DNA of 64,000 bases from Ectocarpus siliculosus. Taxonomy: Eukaryota > Sar > Phaeophyceae > Ectocarpales > Ectocarpaceae. Shown piece by piece: positions 13,901 through 25,700 of this stretch. Under the pieces are notes generated by a model that worked only from the letters and a program-made list of their open reading frames with translations, did no database searches and was not told the DNA's origin. The stretch lies in contig FN649749.1 of NCBI GenBank assembly GCA_000310025.1, positions 2,819,677-2,883,676 on the forward strand, in the 5' to 3' direction. The stretch's first letter is position 1. The number at the start of each line of letters is the position of its first letter. The translations under genes were made by a program, and so were the position numbers.

Positions 13901-16900
13901 TCCAGATCAGCAGCCACCACTCTCCACCGCAGATCGTGCACTTCGCTCTCGCACCCAGACGCTACTATCGCCCTCACCTCTACATGGTCCTTCGCTCCTT
14001 GTCTGTGTGGGCTGATCGTGGACGGTTCATAGCGCTCGATTGACGTCTCTCTCCATCGTGGCCATCTGTTTTGCGTTATATGTCTTGCTGTGTATTTGTG
14101 TGGCTCTGTGTGTGTCTCTCTCTCCGTGACCACTTTCTCTCTCTGGGTCTTGCTCGACTGATAGCGGACGACTCATGGTGCTCGATCTGCACTTCCCTCG
14201 ATAATGCCCATCTGTTGTTGTTACGTCTGTCGCTGTTTTCTCACTGTCTCTCTCGGTGACCGCTTTCTCTCGCTCGCCCTCTCAGGTACGATGACGGGTG
14301 GCCGACGCCTCTAAACCGAGGCCTCCTCCACACGCCCCCCGAAGCTCTGCCGCCGGTCGTGCCCAAGCTGCAGCTCCACGCCAGCTGCCACGCCTCCCGG
14401 CCGCAGGGCCCGGAGCAGGGTGTGACGGCCGGAAGTGAGAGCAAACGCGCCGACACCCCCGCGGCTACAACCGCTGCTGCGGCTGCTGCTGCCGCCGCTG
14501 CTGCTGTAGACTCGTCGTTAGAATCGCCAGGGAGATCCATGGCTGGGGTTCCAAGGGATGCGTCCTCGGGGGAGACCGCACCCTCGCAGCAGGTGCGCAC
14601 GAAACCACGCCCCCCCCTGGAACCGTTGGCATGGAGTTTGATTCAAAGAAAAATGGAGTATGCGGCAAGGGGGTTGATCCGAAAACTGGTTGCCACCGTT
14701 CCTTTTCTCAGTTGCGCCGCAAGTATATTTTTTGCCAATAAAAAGCTCTCGTGAGTACGAAACTTCGACGTTAGCACCGTTGACAAGTGACGAGGGAAAG
14801 GGACGGCTGGACCCTTCTCGTGATGAAAATAATTCAGTACGCGCCGCAGAAGGAAGGTGGGTCACGAAAATAAATAAAGAAGAAGAAAAAGCCCAGGTGT
14901 TTACCCCTCCTGTGTGACCCTGGATGGTTGAAGTTTACGAAAAAATACACTGAAAAGTGTAGTGCTCTACATGGACTGAACGGTGTAGTATATGCCTCAC
15001 CACGAACAATGGGGGGACTGTCGCCTAATAAATTAGACGAAACACAACGAAAAAACTGGGTGTCGTTGTAAGCACTATGATATGCATAGTATACCTCCAG
15101 CAAATATTTAAGGACTCGCAGAAGCCATCCTCGTACCAATAACCGAGGAGCGCTGATCGCGTTTCGGCTTCGATGATACCAAAGTCCACTCGACGTCCTC
15201 GAGTGGCGAAGAAGGCCCGGCACACCTGAAATCAATATATTTGTATTGTCCGCTACAGTTCTCGGCCTTCCGTGTATGCCTTCAACGTTTTTCGTCGCTG
15301 TTTTCCTGCGACGCCCTCGTTCCGTCGCCAAGAACTCACTGCTGGACCGGGATATCCCCGCCTCTTGCTGCAGCCCCGGGGTACTCTAGGCGGCACACTC
15401 TCTCCCGTGCATAATTTTACGACATATTCAATTTCTCGGCTCGTTTGTTGATTATTTAACTCTTGTGCCGGTGTTGAGCAGGGTCTCGGCCAGTCGAGCA
15501 GATTCGCGGAGAGCAATCAGCTGCCGCAAGCTCCTGGGTATAAAGGCGAAGCCCGCCTGTGGCGGCCTCACGGGAAGGGCCGCATGGTGTATAGTGACTC
15601 CACGGTGAGACGTCCACTATCTATTGTGTTTTGTCGGAACGCGTGACGTCTTGCTTTGATTTTGTTGTTTTTGAAGCGTGCAAGCTACCGTTGTCCAGAC
15701 TGAGCGCGTTCAGGTGGCGCTCACACACACGTTCGGTGGCATGACCCTGCGGCGAAGGAGCAACGTGTTGGAACGCGTGACGTGTTTGGAAAAATAGTTT
15801 GTGAAGCGCGCTAGTAACCACGATCCAGACCGACCGTGTATCGTTACCGCTCACACAGTAGTAACCTTTGGAGATTAAGCAACGTGTGCACGTTGTATTT
15901 TCTGACTGCTGTGGATGAACTCACGCGCGGCACGCGGGTTCACCGCCGTACATGTGCTCTCCAGGTGTACGAGGGCGAGTTCCGTCACGGCCGACGGCAT
16001 GGCGAGGGGTCAATGACGGGCGGAGGGAGTCACTATGCGGGGCAGTGGAAAGGCGGAAGAAGGGACGGGGTCGGGACGATGACGTACCCCAACGGGTCGA
16101 GGTACTGTGCAATGCCGCGAAGAATATTTTTAAGGCGAAAGTTTGATATTCTTGCGTCCCCTAAACTGCACAAGAAAAAAAGCTACTAGTACTTGTTCTT
16201 TTAATTTAGATTTTGAGTACCAAATCATACCGTGACAACAGAGTAGCACAAGGGCTTACGCCCCGCGAAACAGTGCTGTCGCATTCTGGCGTTGAGACGG
16301 CCCCGACCAGGGTAGTGGATCGGGTGCCCCCGATCAAGAAATCGCGGGGCCCTGCCCGCCGTCCATGTAATTCGTCCGTCCCCTATCTCATCAACATGCA
16401 GGGCCGTTCGCCGTTTTTGGAACGATGAGTGAGCCATACTCCATCAAGCGCGTGGTGGTTCTCCCAGCTGTCGTTTGCTATGTAGCTGTTTGACTTTTGA
16501 ATGTTCCTCTTTGTATATCGCCCCATCCTGTTTTTTGTTTTTTTTTTCTCAGGTACGAGGGGAACTGGGCAAACGACGAGCGGAACGGGCGCGGAACCTA
16601 CTTCTACGCGTCCGGGGCGGTGTACGCAGGCAACTGGAAAGAAGGAAAGATGCACGGGAAGGGCCGCTACACCAGCGCTAGCGGGTCTTGCTACGATGGC
16701 ATGTACAGGTGATATCACCCCCTTTCAAGCTAACGATTTATGTCATTGTGTCACTAGGAGGCTGCTTCGCGATGCGGTGGTCTTCCAGTTGGCATGCTCT
16801 TTGAACTCGTTCAAGTGCACAGGAAGGACCCTTGCAATCCTCGCTGAAGTTAGCCCTCCGTCTGTCGTTGATCAATCACGACGGTTGCCTCCCCATTTTG

Positions 16901-17395
16901 AAAGACGATCACACCTTCTATTTAGCTCTCAGTGGTACCGGATTGTACCCGACCGAAAAGTGTTCACTTTTCGGCACAGAGCAACTCATTTTTTGGCCTG
17001 AGATGCCGAACGATTTTGACCGCGGCGCTATATCGGGAAGGCAATCGCGCTCCTCAACCGGCACTATTGCGGCCGCACAACTGCGTTCCGCTTATCACGC
17101 ACAAACACCGTTTTCTTCCTGCCTGTCCACCTGCAACAGGCGCGGCGTGCGCAGCGGACGCGCGAAGATGGAGTACAGCGGTGGCCAGACCTACGTCGGG
17201 GAGTGGGCCGCCGGCGTCCGAAGCGGCTTCGGCACGTACACCTTGGCGGACGGCACCGTTTTCGAGGGGACCTTCAAGCAGGACAAGAGGCACGGGGCCG
17301 GCACGCTCCGCCGAGCCGATGGGGTCACGAGTCAGCTCTGGGAGAACGGCAAGCTGGTGGCGGAAATGCCATCTCCGCCGCCGCTGCCACCGTAG
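291..17395 (+). CDS. DENN-domain / MORN-repeat protein, about 19 exons, 5' end uncertain
   Basis: Predicted guanine-nucleotide exchange factor for a Rab GTPase (known role of tripartite DENN domains), here fused to C-terminal MORN repeats that in other proteins contact membranes or lipids. Exons proposed from splice sites, frame and domain motifs: about 291-398, 921-1094, 1791-1930, 3550-4351, 4847-5162, 6090-6277, 6930-6986, 7606-7767 (or 7790), 8932 (or 8946)-9335, 10494-10652, 11189-11291, 12081-12301, 12693-12861, 13449-13663, 14286-14592, 15521-15604, 15965-16101, 16553-16708, 17140-17395. All junctions are phase-compatible, and from 921 to the TAG at 17393 the exons sum to 1,349 codons plus stop. 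The order uDENN, cDENN, dDENN, MORN is seen directly. The first exon and the true start codon are not resolved and may be upstream of the window. The DENN core is interrupted by low-complexity inserts. The least certain boundaries are the start of exon 3550 and the 7767/7790 donor. Confidence 0.85.
360..640 (+). repeat. Duplicated exon-like segment (PPPGYRV) at the 5' end
   Basis: The stretch coding HPPPGYRVIQK at about 366-398 recurs at about 593-630 as HPPPGYRVYEK. Both are followed by a possible GT donor (GTCGGT and GTTGGT) about 230 bp apart. The flanks differ: the upstream part (CVLLRNKEE) is present only in the first copy. Either an exon was partly duplicated or these are alternative exons; sequence alone cannot decide. 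Confidence 0.5.
3550..4351 (+). CDS. Low-complexity linker exon between uDENN and cDENN
   Basis: An open frame of 267 codons rich in Gly, Ala, Ser and Arg, with alanine runs from GCC/GCG repeats near 3665 and 3940. It has no recognisable domain and is predicted disordered. It is included because it joins in phase: the previous exon leaves two bases (AG), the exon starts with G at 3550, and it ends at a good donor (CTG/GTAGGT, 4351) in phase 0, which matches the acceptor at 4846. Large disordered insertions at this point are common in DENN proteins. The acceptor at 3548-3549 has a poor pyrimidine tract, so the exon start could differ. Between 1931 and 3549 no other convincing exon was seen. 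Confidence 0.5.
4847..7790 (+). CDS. cDENN exons of the DENN-MORN gene
   Basis: Four exons form the central DENN lobe. Exon 4847-5162 has an acidic/Gly-rich lead, then APKTICVISRFPIYGVLRRF (family pattern: K-x-hydrophobic-C-hydrophobic-hydrophobic-S-x-x-P) and ends in MPPPG. Exon 6090-6277 (phase 1 to 0) carries PFHVYLEHLEN and LPLMDIDFAAPFRCLSVQSV, the Lx.xDxxxxxLFxxLsxxxhhxhF motif. Exon 6930-6986 is a 19-codon mini-exon, EAKILFLSSRAELLTQVME, matching the ExKhLhhSxxxxxLT strand-helix. Exon 7606-7767/7790 reads ALRSLLFPMEWQSVYVPQLP and then LECPGGFMIGM, the diagnostic LLxPhxWQxxYhPxLP...xxPxPFhhGh segment. Two donors are possible in the last exon; GTC/GTGAGG at 7767 joins in phase to an acceptor at 8931, and GG/GTGAGC at 7790 joins to one at 8945. 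Confidence 0.88.
5360..5610 (+). repeat. Intronic tandem duplication, about 140 bp period
   Basis: Within the intron 5163-6089 the stretch from about 5370 to 5475 (GGTTCGTGTCGTGCATCGTT start) recurs at about 5512-5610 with few changes. It creates shadow reading frames on both strands, which were ignored. Confidence 0.75.
8932..9335 (+). CDS. Linker exon joining cDENN and dDENN
   Basis: This exon encodes a Ser/Gly/Arg-rich disordered part followed by an acidic helical part (LPALLREDLAARLERELFSE) and ends AFEFAPAPD at the donor GACAG/GTGGTG. The closing hDxxFxFAPxPD motif resembles the start of the dDENN lobe in other DENN proteins. The two bases left over (AG) are completed by G at 10494. An AA/GC-rich composition suggests relaxed constraint in the first 70 codons. 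Confidence 0.7.
10494..14592 (+). CDS. dDENN exons of the DENN-MORN gene
   Basis: Six exons. 10494-10652 reads ASVVRDCFLCCMSELLGG, the hRxxFhxhhxxLLGxY helix of dDENN. 11189-11291 reads LDELFNMSRFLEGMD and ends PFLQRLTSTQ, and 12081-12301 continues MFWVMVQQWIG...RLLFFEECA, together the PFhxxhxxTQ-F-hFh motif split by an intron. 12081-12301 ends in an eight-Asp run encoded by GAC/GAT repeats. 12693-12861 reads CDEGFIPLVDEVRLKRP. 13449-13663 (acceptor CTCCTCAG, donor CGG/GTGGGC) is Ala/Gly-rich but ends PSFG. 14286-14592 continues YDDGWPTPLNRGLL, the YDxxhPxLxxxhh motif that usually closes the domain, followed by another Ala-rich disordered tail up to CAG/GTGCGC. Confidence 0.82.
15521..17395 (+). 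CDS. MORN-repeat exons (eight repeats) and stop
   Basis: Four exons encode consecutive MORN repeats (YxGxhxxxxxxGxGxhxhxxG). 15521-15604: YKGEARLWRPHGKGRMVYSD. 15965-16101: YEGEFRHGRRHGEGSMTGGG and YAGQWKGGRRDGVGTMTYPN. 16553-16708: YEGNWANDERNGRGTYFYAS, YAGNWKEGKMHGKGRYTSAS and the start of YDGMYR, completed in 17140-17395, which adds YVGEWAAGVRSGFGTYTLAD and FEGTFKQDKRHGAGTLRRAD. Most introns fall between or at the start of repeats with the same phase (AG/G), which suggests growth by exon duplication. The C-terminus is a short Pro-rich tail and TAG at 17393-17395. The first of these exons is only 84 bp. Confidence 0.93.
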
Positions 17396-20300
17396 GCGTC
17401 TCGTAGCGGACAACCTTACGCGCTCGCTTTCAGCCATAGAATCTGGACATTTGTCGTTATTTTGCTTCGCGGGGAAGTTTTTGAGGGGGCACAGCTTGGA
17501 ATGGGGGAGAGGCTCCTGTGCGTGCTGGACCCCGCTAGCCGGTGTCTTGTAACTGTAAAGTACTCTGTGATATAGATGAAGAGGCACGCTTGCTCTAAGT
17601 GGCCTGTGGGACCAGCCTTGTTGGTTGAGTTCGAGTAGTTGTAGAAACGCAGGTGCCAGGTCATAGGCACCATTTACTCATCTGGAGGTGATGCAAGCAC
17701 GCAATCTCCGATGACTCATGTCATGCTTTGTTGTTGGACCCAGCCTGAATTATCTCTTGGGAGCCTAAGTCTCATTCACCAACGTGAGCACACGTTGGTA
17801 TGTAAGCTCCCTCTCAGACAATGTGTCATTATCGTCTGCAGTGTATGATTCGCACGTTGTGTACTACCACGCGAGAATCTCTCAAAGCCGTTCCGGTGTA
17901 CGGTTTGGCTGGGCACTACACTAGTTTCTCTGCGGACGTTTCGGTTTCGCAAAATATCATTGTTTGTAAAGAGAGACAACCCCACGATGTCCTCCTCACA
18001 CCCGTCTGTCGGACGAGGAATAGTCCCGATCCACACCTTTTATCCCAAGGAGGGCAAGCTAGTGTTGTGGTATTGTTGATGAAATTGTTGATCCCCCGAC
18101 TGTAGTTTAGCTAACTTTTACGGACTTTGCGAAGAGTAATTTTGCACGTAGGTTCAGCGTTTGAGAGGAGGATGATTTTTCTGCAGTTCAGTGTACGTGG
18201 TTTTCGTGGTTGCCAAGGTGATGTGTGATGTGTGCGTTAGTCGAATAGTACCGCAGTGTCAGTGCCGCCATGTATGTCAGCGTATGTTGGAGTTTACCGA
18301 AAGTCTTTTACGGAGGCGACGTTCATTTTTGTTCATTCCTTCCGAGCCGAGCCAACGTTGTTCTTGTTCCCGTAGCGCTTTTCGCCTTTGACGACCTGGT
18401 GTCGTTTGTGCTGGGTCCGATTTTTGGTGCCGACCTCATTCGATCAAGTCGAGTCCACCTCCAACCGTTCTCCAAATATTTGTTTCCCACGGTACTCGAA
18501 ATCGGCGGGGAAAGTGCAGGGCTGCTCCCGGTAGTTGCACGCCACGTCTCCCAGCACCTTCTCACGTGGTGCATGTTTCCCATTTGTTGAGAGGCTGCTA
18601 TGTTAGCAGACGACCCTGGATCTGCTATCCGTTAACCCGACACCAATATGTCGCTGCCCTCTGGCCTATGGAAGAGGGCACATGTACCTGTCTGCACAAT
18701 CAATCTCGGCGCCGAGGGTGGACTTTTGTAGCACCCTCGGAGATATTTTTAGGTGTGCTGGTGTGTGAGGTTCCCGCCACCACCACTATACACCTGCAGC
18801 AGTAGCATACCTTGTTTGCACACGATATGACAAGGTACCGATACGAACAGGGTCCGATAGTAACGCACAAGACGTGAGGATTAGATGTTCGACAGTTTCA
18901 TTCGCCGTTCACTAGGGTATCGACATCCGTAGTACGTAAGCGAAACGCATCTCTGGTGGCACCAGATGTTCCAACACGGGACCGTTCGACGCGCTTTCAT
19001 GGCCAACGACAATACCCCCCGTGGATATAAGTTCCACACGAGGGAGCCATTCCACACAAGTTTAGATAGGGTATCGACATTCACAGGCTTGACACATCCC
19101 GTGGGTATCTTATGTTCACTGGGTCATCCCACATATCCTGAACGGTAACGACGTTCACAAGGTCAACGACGGACACATCCTGTGGATATAAGATGTTCCA
19201 CGGGGTCCTCAAAATACCCTCACAGGTAGCGACATTCACAATGGGAGCTACGGGCACCTCCGGTGAGTGGAAGCTCTCATTTCGCGGAACCTACGTGTGC
19301 TTTGACTTTGACGAATTATTGGTGACACACACTTGCCGCAGAAATCAGGAGATCACAACACCGGACCGCAGCAGCAGGAGGAGGAAGAAGAAAGAGTGCA
19401 GAAGCACCGCCCATTTCACACACGGTGCATCTGATCAGCAGGAGGAAATCAAGGCATTACCATGAAGATTCGCTCAAGAATGCACACATCAGCCTACCCG
19501 AAGTGGCATCGGTTCACAGTAGTCAAGGCTTTATTTTGATGGAACCTTTGCCAGCAGGGGGTAGCCCCTCATGCTGCTGCGAAGTATCAGACATTCACAG
19601 AAAGCTGCTTGGATTACCGTGCCTGCACCACGCTATGCCATGCGCATCGACTTCCGAGCACCTGGAAACAAGGAGATTGGGAGGGATGTGCTCAACGCCC
19701 ACTGCCACCCAACCGGCATTCCTCCGTGACTATTCCCTCCGAAAACAAGAAGCGAAGCTCAAGCCATCCCAAGCGAACAAGAGCCGGCACTTGCACGGGC
19801 CAAGCAACTATTTCTTGTGCATGCGACAAATATCATAACGGACAAGAAGAAACAAGCATCGCATACGCACGCGGCGGCTGACGGCAGTCGTACAAACCAT
19901 GGACAGCCTGCAAGCTCAGACTTTACAGAAAGATCGTGCAAACCAAGCAGAGATAGCCTCCATCAAGGCAGTCACCGGAGTAGAGTGGTGCGGTGTTTCC
20001 TCAGCACGGAGACGCGAGAAATTGGCGCAAAAGGTGGTCTACACGTCACTGTCTCCATTTGCGTCTATTGTTGACCGTTTTGGTCTCTGTTGTCGGCCGA
20101 TACGGGGTGCAAGGGAAGGAAACAAGACCGGATGGTGCAGTAGCAAGAAAAGCGGCGGCGGTGGGGTGTGATGGTCGAGGTTCTCGAACACCTCAATGCG
20201 TTCAGCGCGAAGCGATGGAGGCCGGATGCCTGCTCCACGAAACGGGGGACCTTCGTTGCCATTGCTCGACAACGCGGTCAGAACGGCGGCCAGACAAACG

Positions 20301-20632
20301 CGGCCACCGCTGTGACTTCCTGATCGCCGCAGCCGCTACAGACAGGTTCAAGATAGCTTGAGGCTATTGCTGGGGTTGTTGTCAATATTCTCTCAACGTG
20401 CTCGCCTAGCGTTGTCCAAGGCGAGACGACGGCCCCCCACAGCAACATGCCACTGCTACGGGAGCGGCGAAGCAAACAATGAGGGTGGTTGGCTTAAATC
20501 GACAAGCACAACCAACCCAGCGCCGTCATGCGCAACGCCACCACCAAGCCTTCGCGTTTGCTTAAACTTTGCTCCAACGTGCCTCCAGCTCCAACTCGTT
20601 CCAAACACCCTCAGCGTGAGGAGAACTCCGCG
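17396..20632. other. Convergent intergenic region without a recognised gene
   Basis: The 3.2 kb between the stop codons of two convergent genes holds only short frames with no recognisable domain. Both 3' UTRs and their polyadenylation sites must lie here; no canonical AATAAA was found just after either stop. It contains the diverged repeat described at 18880-19270. Confidence 0.6.
18880..19270. repeat. Diverged direct repeat, roughly 100-bp units
   Basis: At least four degenerate units share blocks such as GGTATCGACATTCACA, ACACATCCYGTGGRTAT and AAGATGTTCCA (examples near 18885, 18967, 19070, 19150 and 19225). Unit length varies, so this is an old minisatellite or an array of a short element. 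Confidence 0.55.
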
Positions 20633-22743
20633 TCAAGAACTTGTCACCGTAGAGGCCACCGCCCCCGCCGCCGCCGCAACTTCCGCCTTTACCGGTGGAG
20701 ACAGCGAGCCGAAACCGGGAGTCGACGACACCAACCCAAAGTTCCTCACGATGAAGTCGAGGCACCTGTCTCGGAGGGACAGGACCAGCCGTGCCTCGGC
20801 GGTAACAAAAAGCTCGCACGCGTTTTCCACCTGTTACGGAGGGGTGGGGTGTACTCAGCTGCGGCTTGTTTCAATGAATTGACCATCGACCGCCGCACGT
20901 GGAACCCCTAGCTCAGCATCTTGACAGAAAAAAACGCCAAAAATCGACTCCTAATTGCTGAGAATATCACCGTCAACATCAGCAGTCCTTTACCTTGGAT
21001 GGGGGACGGGGGTAAGAGTTGTTTGGCACCAGAACTGCAGGGAAAGGGCAAGACCTAGGGTCACGGCGGTGGAGCGAGGGCGGAGCCTAACTGCGACACC
21101 TCGGTAGCGAGGAGAGGCAACCGCGACCTCCGTCCTCGACGCAAGAGCTTGCAACGACGTGGTGCACTACCACCCCGGTGGAGGAAGGGAATGCTCCATT
21201 GTTGGGCATTTCCAAGCACCAGAAGAGACTGGCGTTAAAGACGTCTTGGGCGGGGGGGGGGGCGACGGCGACTTCGGCTACCGGTACAATAGTACCCACG
21301 GATGCGCTGATTTAGCTGCAACACCCAAAGCAGGCCTCAAGCGATACGATTGTCTATCAGCAGAATTTCCGGCTTGTTGTGAACGCCCCCGAGATGAAAC
21401 AGTGCATACCCCAATAAAATTGTACGTGCTGCTGATGACTATTCAACTCGCCAAGGGCGAAGCGGGAAGGCGTCATCTGGGCTTTACCGTGATATTTCTC
21501 AGAACGGAGTCCTCACACAGTCGCTTCAGCGACCCCATTAGGTACTGGTCGGAAAGGTCCATCAGGTCCAGGCAGAACTCTAGATCAAGGGAGTCGGCTC
21601 CGAGCGCAATGACCTGCCAGAAACAAAGGCATAGGAGCGTCGCAATGGGTCGTGCCAGTGTTTTGGAACGGGATCTGTTCAGGGCAGGCGTGTCGGGGTT
21701 TTAACAGCACAGCGTGAACTGCATTTTGTCTGCAACTTATCGATGAGACAGACAGCTGCACTACCGTGTGGGGAGACTCCAATTTTCCAAAGGCGATGAT
21801 GACAATATTGTACCGTACCGTCGGCATGCACGCCCAACCAAAGAAGGCTGGTACGCCTGATCCAATAGGTACCAGCCGAGATATGACTGAAATTTCATCG
21901 GGATCGTTCCACCTAGCGGCAGAAACACACTCTGCCGGCATGCACACCTTATCTGTGTAAATGTACTCGAGGAAGGCCAGAAAGACGGCGTGCCTGTGGT
22001 TCGGCATGGGAATGCTTCCCCCGCCGGAACACGCCTCTCTCATGGGGCCGTCCAGCATGCGCCCCAGGGGCTCGCAGCGGGCGCCAAGAATACACCTTGG
22101 TTGGCATTCGTGTTCGGGGGCGTTTCGTGATGGGAATGGAGATCAAGAGACAAAACCGTTCAACATCGACAACGATAGCCATTGGCAGCACGTTGCAAAC
22201 AGCTCATACGCGCTCTCTGTCGAACTGTTGGTCTTGTGACGAATGAAAGAGCGACGGGAAGCAATCGGCGGGCGAACTGAGGGGTTCAGCTCACTGCGCG
22301 CAAACCTATCATTGGCGGCCTGCTACATGCAAGGCCTGCGCCTGATCATCCAAGTGTATCCCCAGCGGCATGCAAGACTGCAGGTAACACAACCACCCTC
22401 TCACAAAAACGGTCCTCCGCGAGAACCAAATCTCGTACGCCAAAAAAAACAAACCCAGATGATTCCTCCAGCCAAACGTTGAACCCCTCACACTCGGCCC
22501 CTTCCTACCCTCCCCATTTTCACAGACTACCCCGCTGCCGTACGTACCCACGTGAAACACCCATTTTTGGCGCCCCCCAGGACGCTTCGCACCCACCTAT
22601 GCCCGTAGACGACCTTCCCCTCCACGGTAAACGTCACGTCGGACTGGGATGGGTTGTTGAGCAGGCGGTAGAGGTCGGAGCTCAGCGACTTGGAGTCGCG
22701 GACGACGAAGGCGGAGCCATGGCCTGCTTTGCGTTCCAGAGGC
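20633..22743 (-). CDS. BTB domain and BACK-like helical tail exons
   Basis: After the last propeller strand, exon 22597-22784 reads SDLYRLLNNPSQSDVTFTVE and VVYGHR, the BTB strand pattern (SDVxhxVxGxxhxxHR). Exon 21948-22095 continues CILGARCEPLGRMLDG (normally hLaaRSxxFxxMh) and VFLAFLEYIYTD (FxxhLxYhYTd). Exon 21488-21613 reads LDLMDLSDQYLMGSLKRLCE, the usual helix pair after the BTB core. Exon 20633-20830 reads VENACELFVTAEARLVLSLR and CLDFIVRNF, a BACK/3-box-like helix, then an Ala/Val-rich end and TGA at 20633. The downstream Ala-rich tail is not conserved. Only one BTB domain is seen. Confidence 0.9.
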
Positions 22744-25700
22744 GGGCCCGTAAGGCACAGCGTGTGGTAGAACCCCGCCGCCACCTGTGAGCGTCGTCAG
22801 GAGCCAGAGGAAAGGATGGTGTGTATTGTTGTACACAAGTCTTTGTAGCTTTGCTACGCTGTTACTAGTCCATATCTTTCTCCTGCAGCACGGTCATCCA
22901 GTTTTTTCCCCTGTGTTGTGAATCGTGCAGGTAGCCACCTGAATAATTCGCATGTGAATACAAGAAAAGCAGTCGTTTCATATATTCTCATGGGCACGGG
23001 TCCCGCACACTCTTCCCTAAATTGCCCTTGTAGAAGAAAATATTGGAGGTAAAGAGCACGACAACAGCAAGCTTCCGAACTTTAGTGGATGGAATTATCA
23101 ACTGGCATCATGTGGCACCCTAGACTCTAGGGCATTCGCCGCCAGGGAGCGGTGGTGTGTGGCAATTGAGGTGGGGGCACGCATATGGGGGGGGGGGGTG
23201 GACATCCCACCCACGAAGCCGACACTCTGAAAGAGAGGAAAACGAAGAGCGACCGTAATGTGGATTAGCCTATAGCTGAGAGGACAAAGAACCGTGCATG
23301 TGTGTATGTGATCTCGTTTCGGACGTGGGCTAATCCACTTTTCCGGGGTGGTTTTGGACACATCAGCCAGAGCTAACATTTCATTCTGTGATCTATATGT
23401 TAGCGAATTTTCAAATAGTCGTAATTTTCTGCGGCCTTTATCCTTCGCTCTATCGCAAAACGGCCCCAGCCACTCCTTTCCTTCATCGATCTTGAACATG
23501 GCGTGAAAAATAAACAAACTCACACGGGAAAACTCTTCCCCCCATGTCTAAAGAGAGTAGCGTGGTATGTTTGCACTTCTCAGGCAGAGAAAACCACAAT
23601 AAAACAAACATGGCAACTACCGCGGGTTGCGTGAGATACAACACCCTCTGGAACGGTTTCGGAAGCTCGATTACTCTGCACCAAACACCGTGACGGTGCC
23701 GAACAATAGCGGCGTTGGAACCGTCAGCTTTTCGAGACCCCCCCGACAACGCATCATTTGATTGGGGCGTCTCCTTGGGCGTGGAGTAACGGAAGACCTC
23801 TGTTCGGGCGGGGGGGGTATCTGATGCAACCTACGGTGCAAGCGTGGTACGCTCGACGCAACACCGAACACGGATGAATGTTCATAGGGTGCGGCCCACA
23901 ACTGACCTGGCACACGAAACTTTGGGAGAGCCCCTCGACAAAGCACGGCCGGCAGGCATCCTCTCTCGTCCCTGTCCCTAGTTGCCCATGATTATTTCTG
24001 GTATCGCAGGCGGCAAAACGAATGAGACCTTGGAACGATCGTTTCAGACACAAACCAGCTGTTCAAAGTCGAAATCCTTGGGAACTTGCCTCTATTCAAC
24101 AAAATGAGAATGATTCAGATGTCCCCCACTGCACCGGCGAACGTTGACCTTCTATGCGTGGTATTGAAAATAGTCTCTTCGCCAAGTCTGAATGTTTGGA
24201 GCCAGGCTACCTACCAACTACACCACCACTAGGCCGACACAGCATCGACGTGTCGCCGCTGGTAGGAGATTGCTCCCGTCGGAGATTGCCCCCGTCGGAT
24301 ATTGACCCTGTCGGAGATTGCTATTTACAGCGAGCGGCACAGCAGCGTGCAAACGAACGCATACCTCCCGAAGGGGTAAACTCGACCCTCGTCATCAAGC
24401 GAGATGGTGTGGTACGAGCCGCAGGCGACCTGGATGATTCGCAATCCCGCGAGGTCGGGCACCTGGCCGCCTTGCCTGGTGGGTGAGGGAGAAAATGCGG
24501 CGATTAGCTTGGGATGGCGGACTGGATCATTTGCAGAATTTTGGAGAACACACGAGGAAAAAAAAAATATGTATATATATAACAGCATCTAAAAACACTT
24601 GTGAATCGATCGGTTCATGGTAGCAAGCGCATGACATCCATTCTTACCAAAGCTAAATGACGACGTCTCCGTATCACTAACCAACGCCACAGAATAGTTG
24701 TGTGACAGAAAACCAACTGCTTCTATTGTGTAGCAAACAGTAGCATCAACGACAATGAGAAGGGTAGGAGCAACAGAAGAGCAGCCGAAGCAGAGCATAC
24801 ACGAGAGCGGAACCCGCTAGATTACCTGCAGCAGCCAATGACCACCTACGAAAAGGGGGGGCACGAATGGGCCCGACCGCCGACTGGTTCCTTAGCACCC
24901 CTTGCCCGTTCCATTATCCCTCTCTATTTCCTCTCCTCTGTCCTTTAGTCCAACAATCGATTCTTCTTGTCGCTATTTCCCTCCCTCGACGTAGCGGGAG
25001 GAACATAAATAAATCAATAGGACGACCAAGCAATAATTTTTCTTTCATTTTTCTTCCATGGTCTTCTTCTTCCGTCTCCCTATCTCCCCACCTCCATGTG
25101 TCAAGACCAAAACGCTCCCAATTGCCGACATGTTCGTCCTGCTTCTATGCCCACCCCCCGCTCTCTCTCCCATGCGCGTCCTCCCTTCGTTCTCCGTTCT
25201 TCTCTCACCAGGTGCTTTCCCTGTGCCCGAGCCCTAGCTGGCCGTAGTCATTGCGACCGAATGCGACCACCTCCCCGGCCCTGCTGAGCGCCACGGTGTG
25301 GTAGTACCCGCACGCCAGCTGCTCTACCACAGACGTGCACGCTCGGTGCTGCACCTTCGGTGGAACAAAAATCCATGCACGGTGGGGTAATGTAGTGACG
25401 CTGGGAAAGGGGGGTCGAGCTGGCATCTGCGGGTGGGTGTTCCGTGGGGGTGACGCAAGATCGTACCGTGTTTCCTTGTCTTTGCACTCCTCCCTTCGCG
25501 GTATCAGGCATCAGAAAACCGCGGCCGGTCTTCGGGATGCGGCCGAACGTTCACCCACGCCGCATGAAACAGGAGGCGAGGAAGACAAATAATTCCATGT
25601 GCTACACTTGACCTTACAAATTCACCCTCCGGAATTATGGGCCCACAGACTGAAACCCACATGGCTACCTTGCTCAGCACATCGACACAACCCCGGCGCC

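Noticed and set aside
19425-20911. Plus-strand frames between the two convergent genes and over the last RCC1-BTB exon
   Set aside because: No domain; those above 20633 are antisense to a BACK-like exon with clear conservation.
23483-23749. Minus-strand frame between RCC1 exons 23907 and 22784
   Set aside because: Skipping it keeps frame and reconstitutes the CQ/VAAGFYHT strand; no motif in the frame itself.
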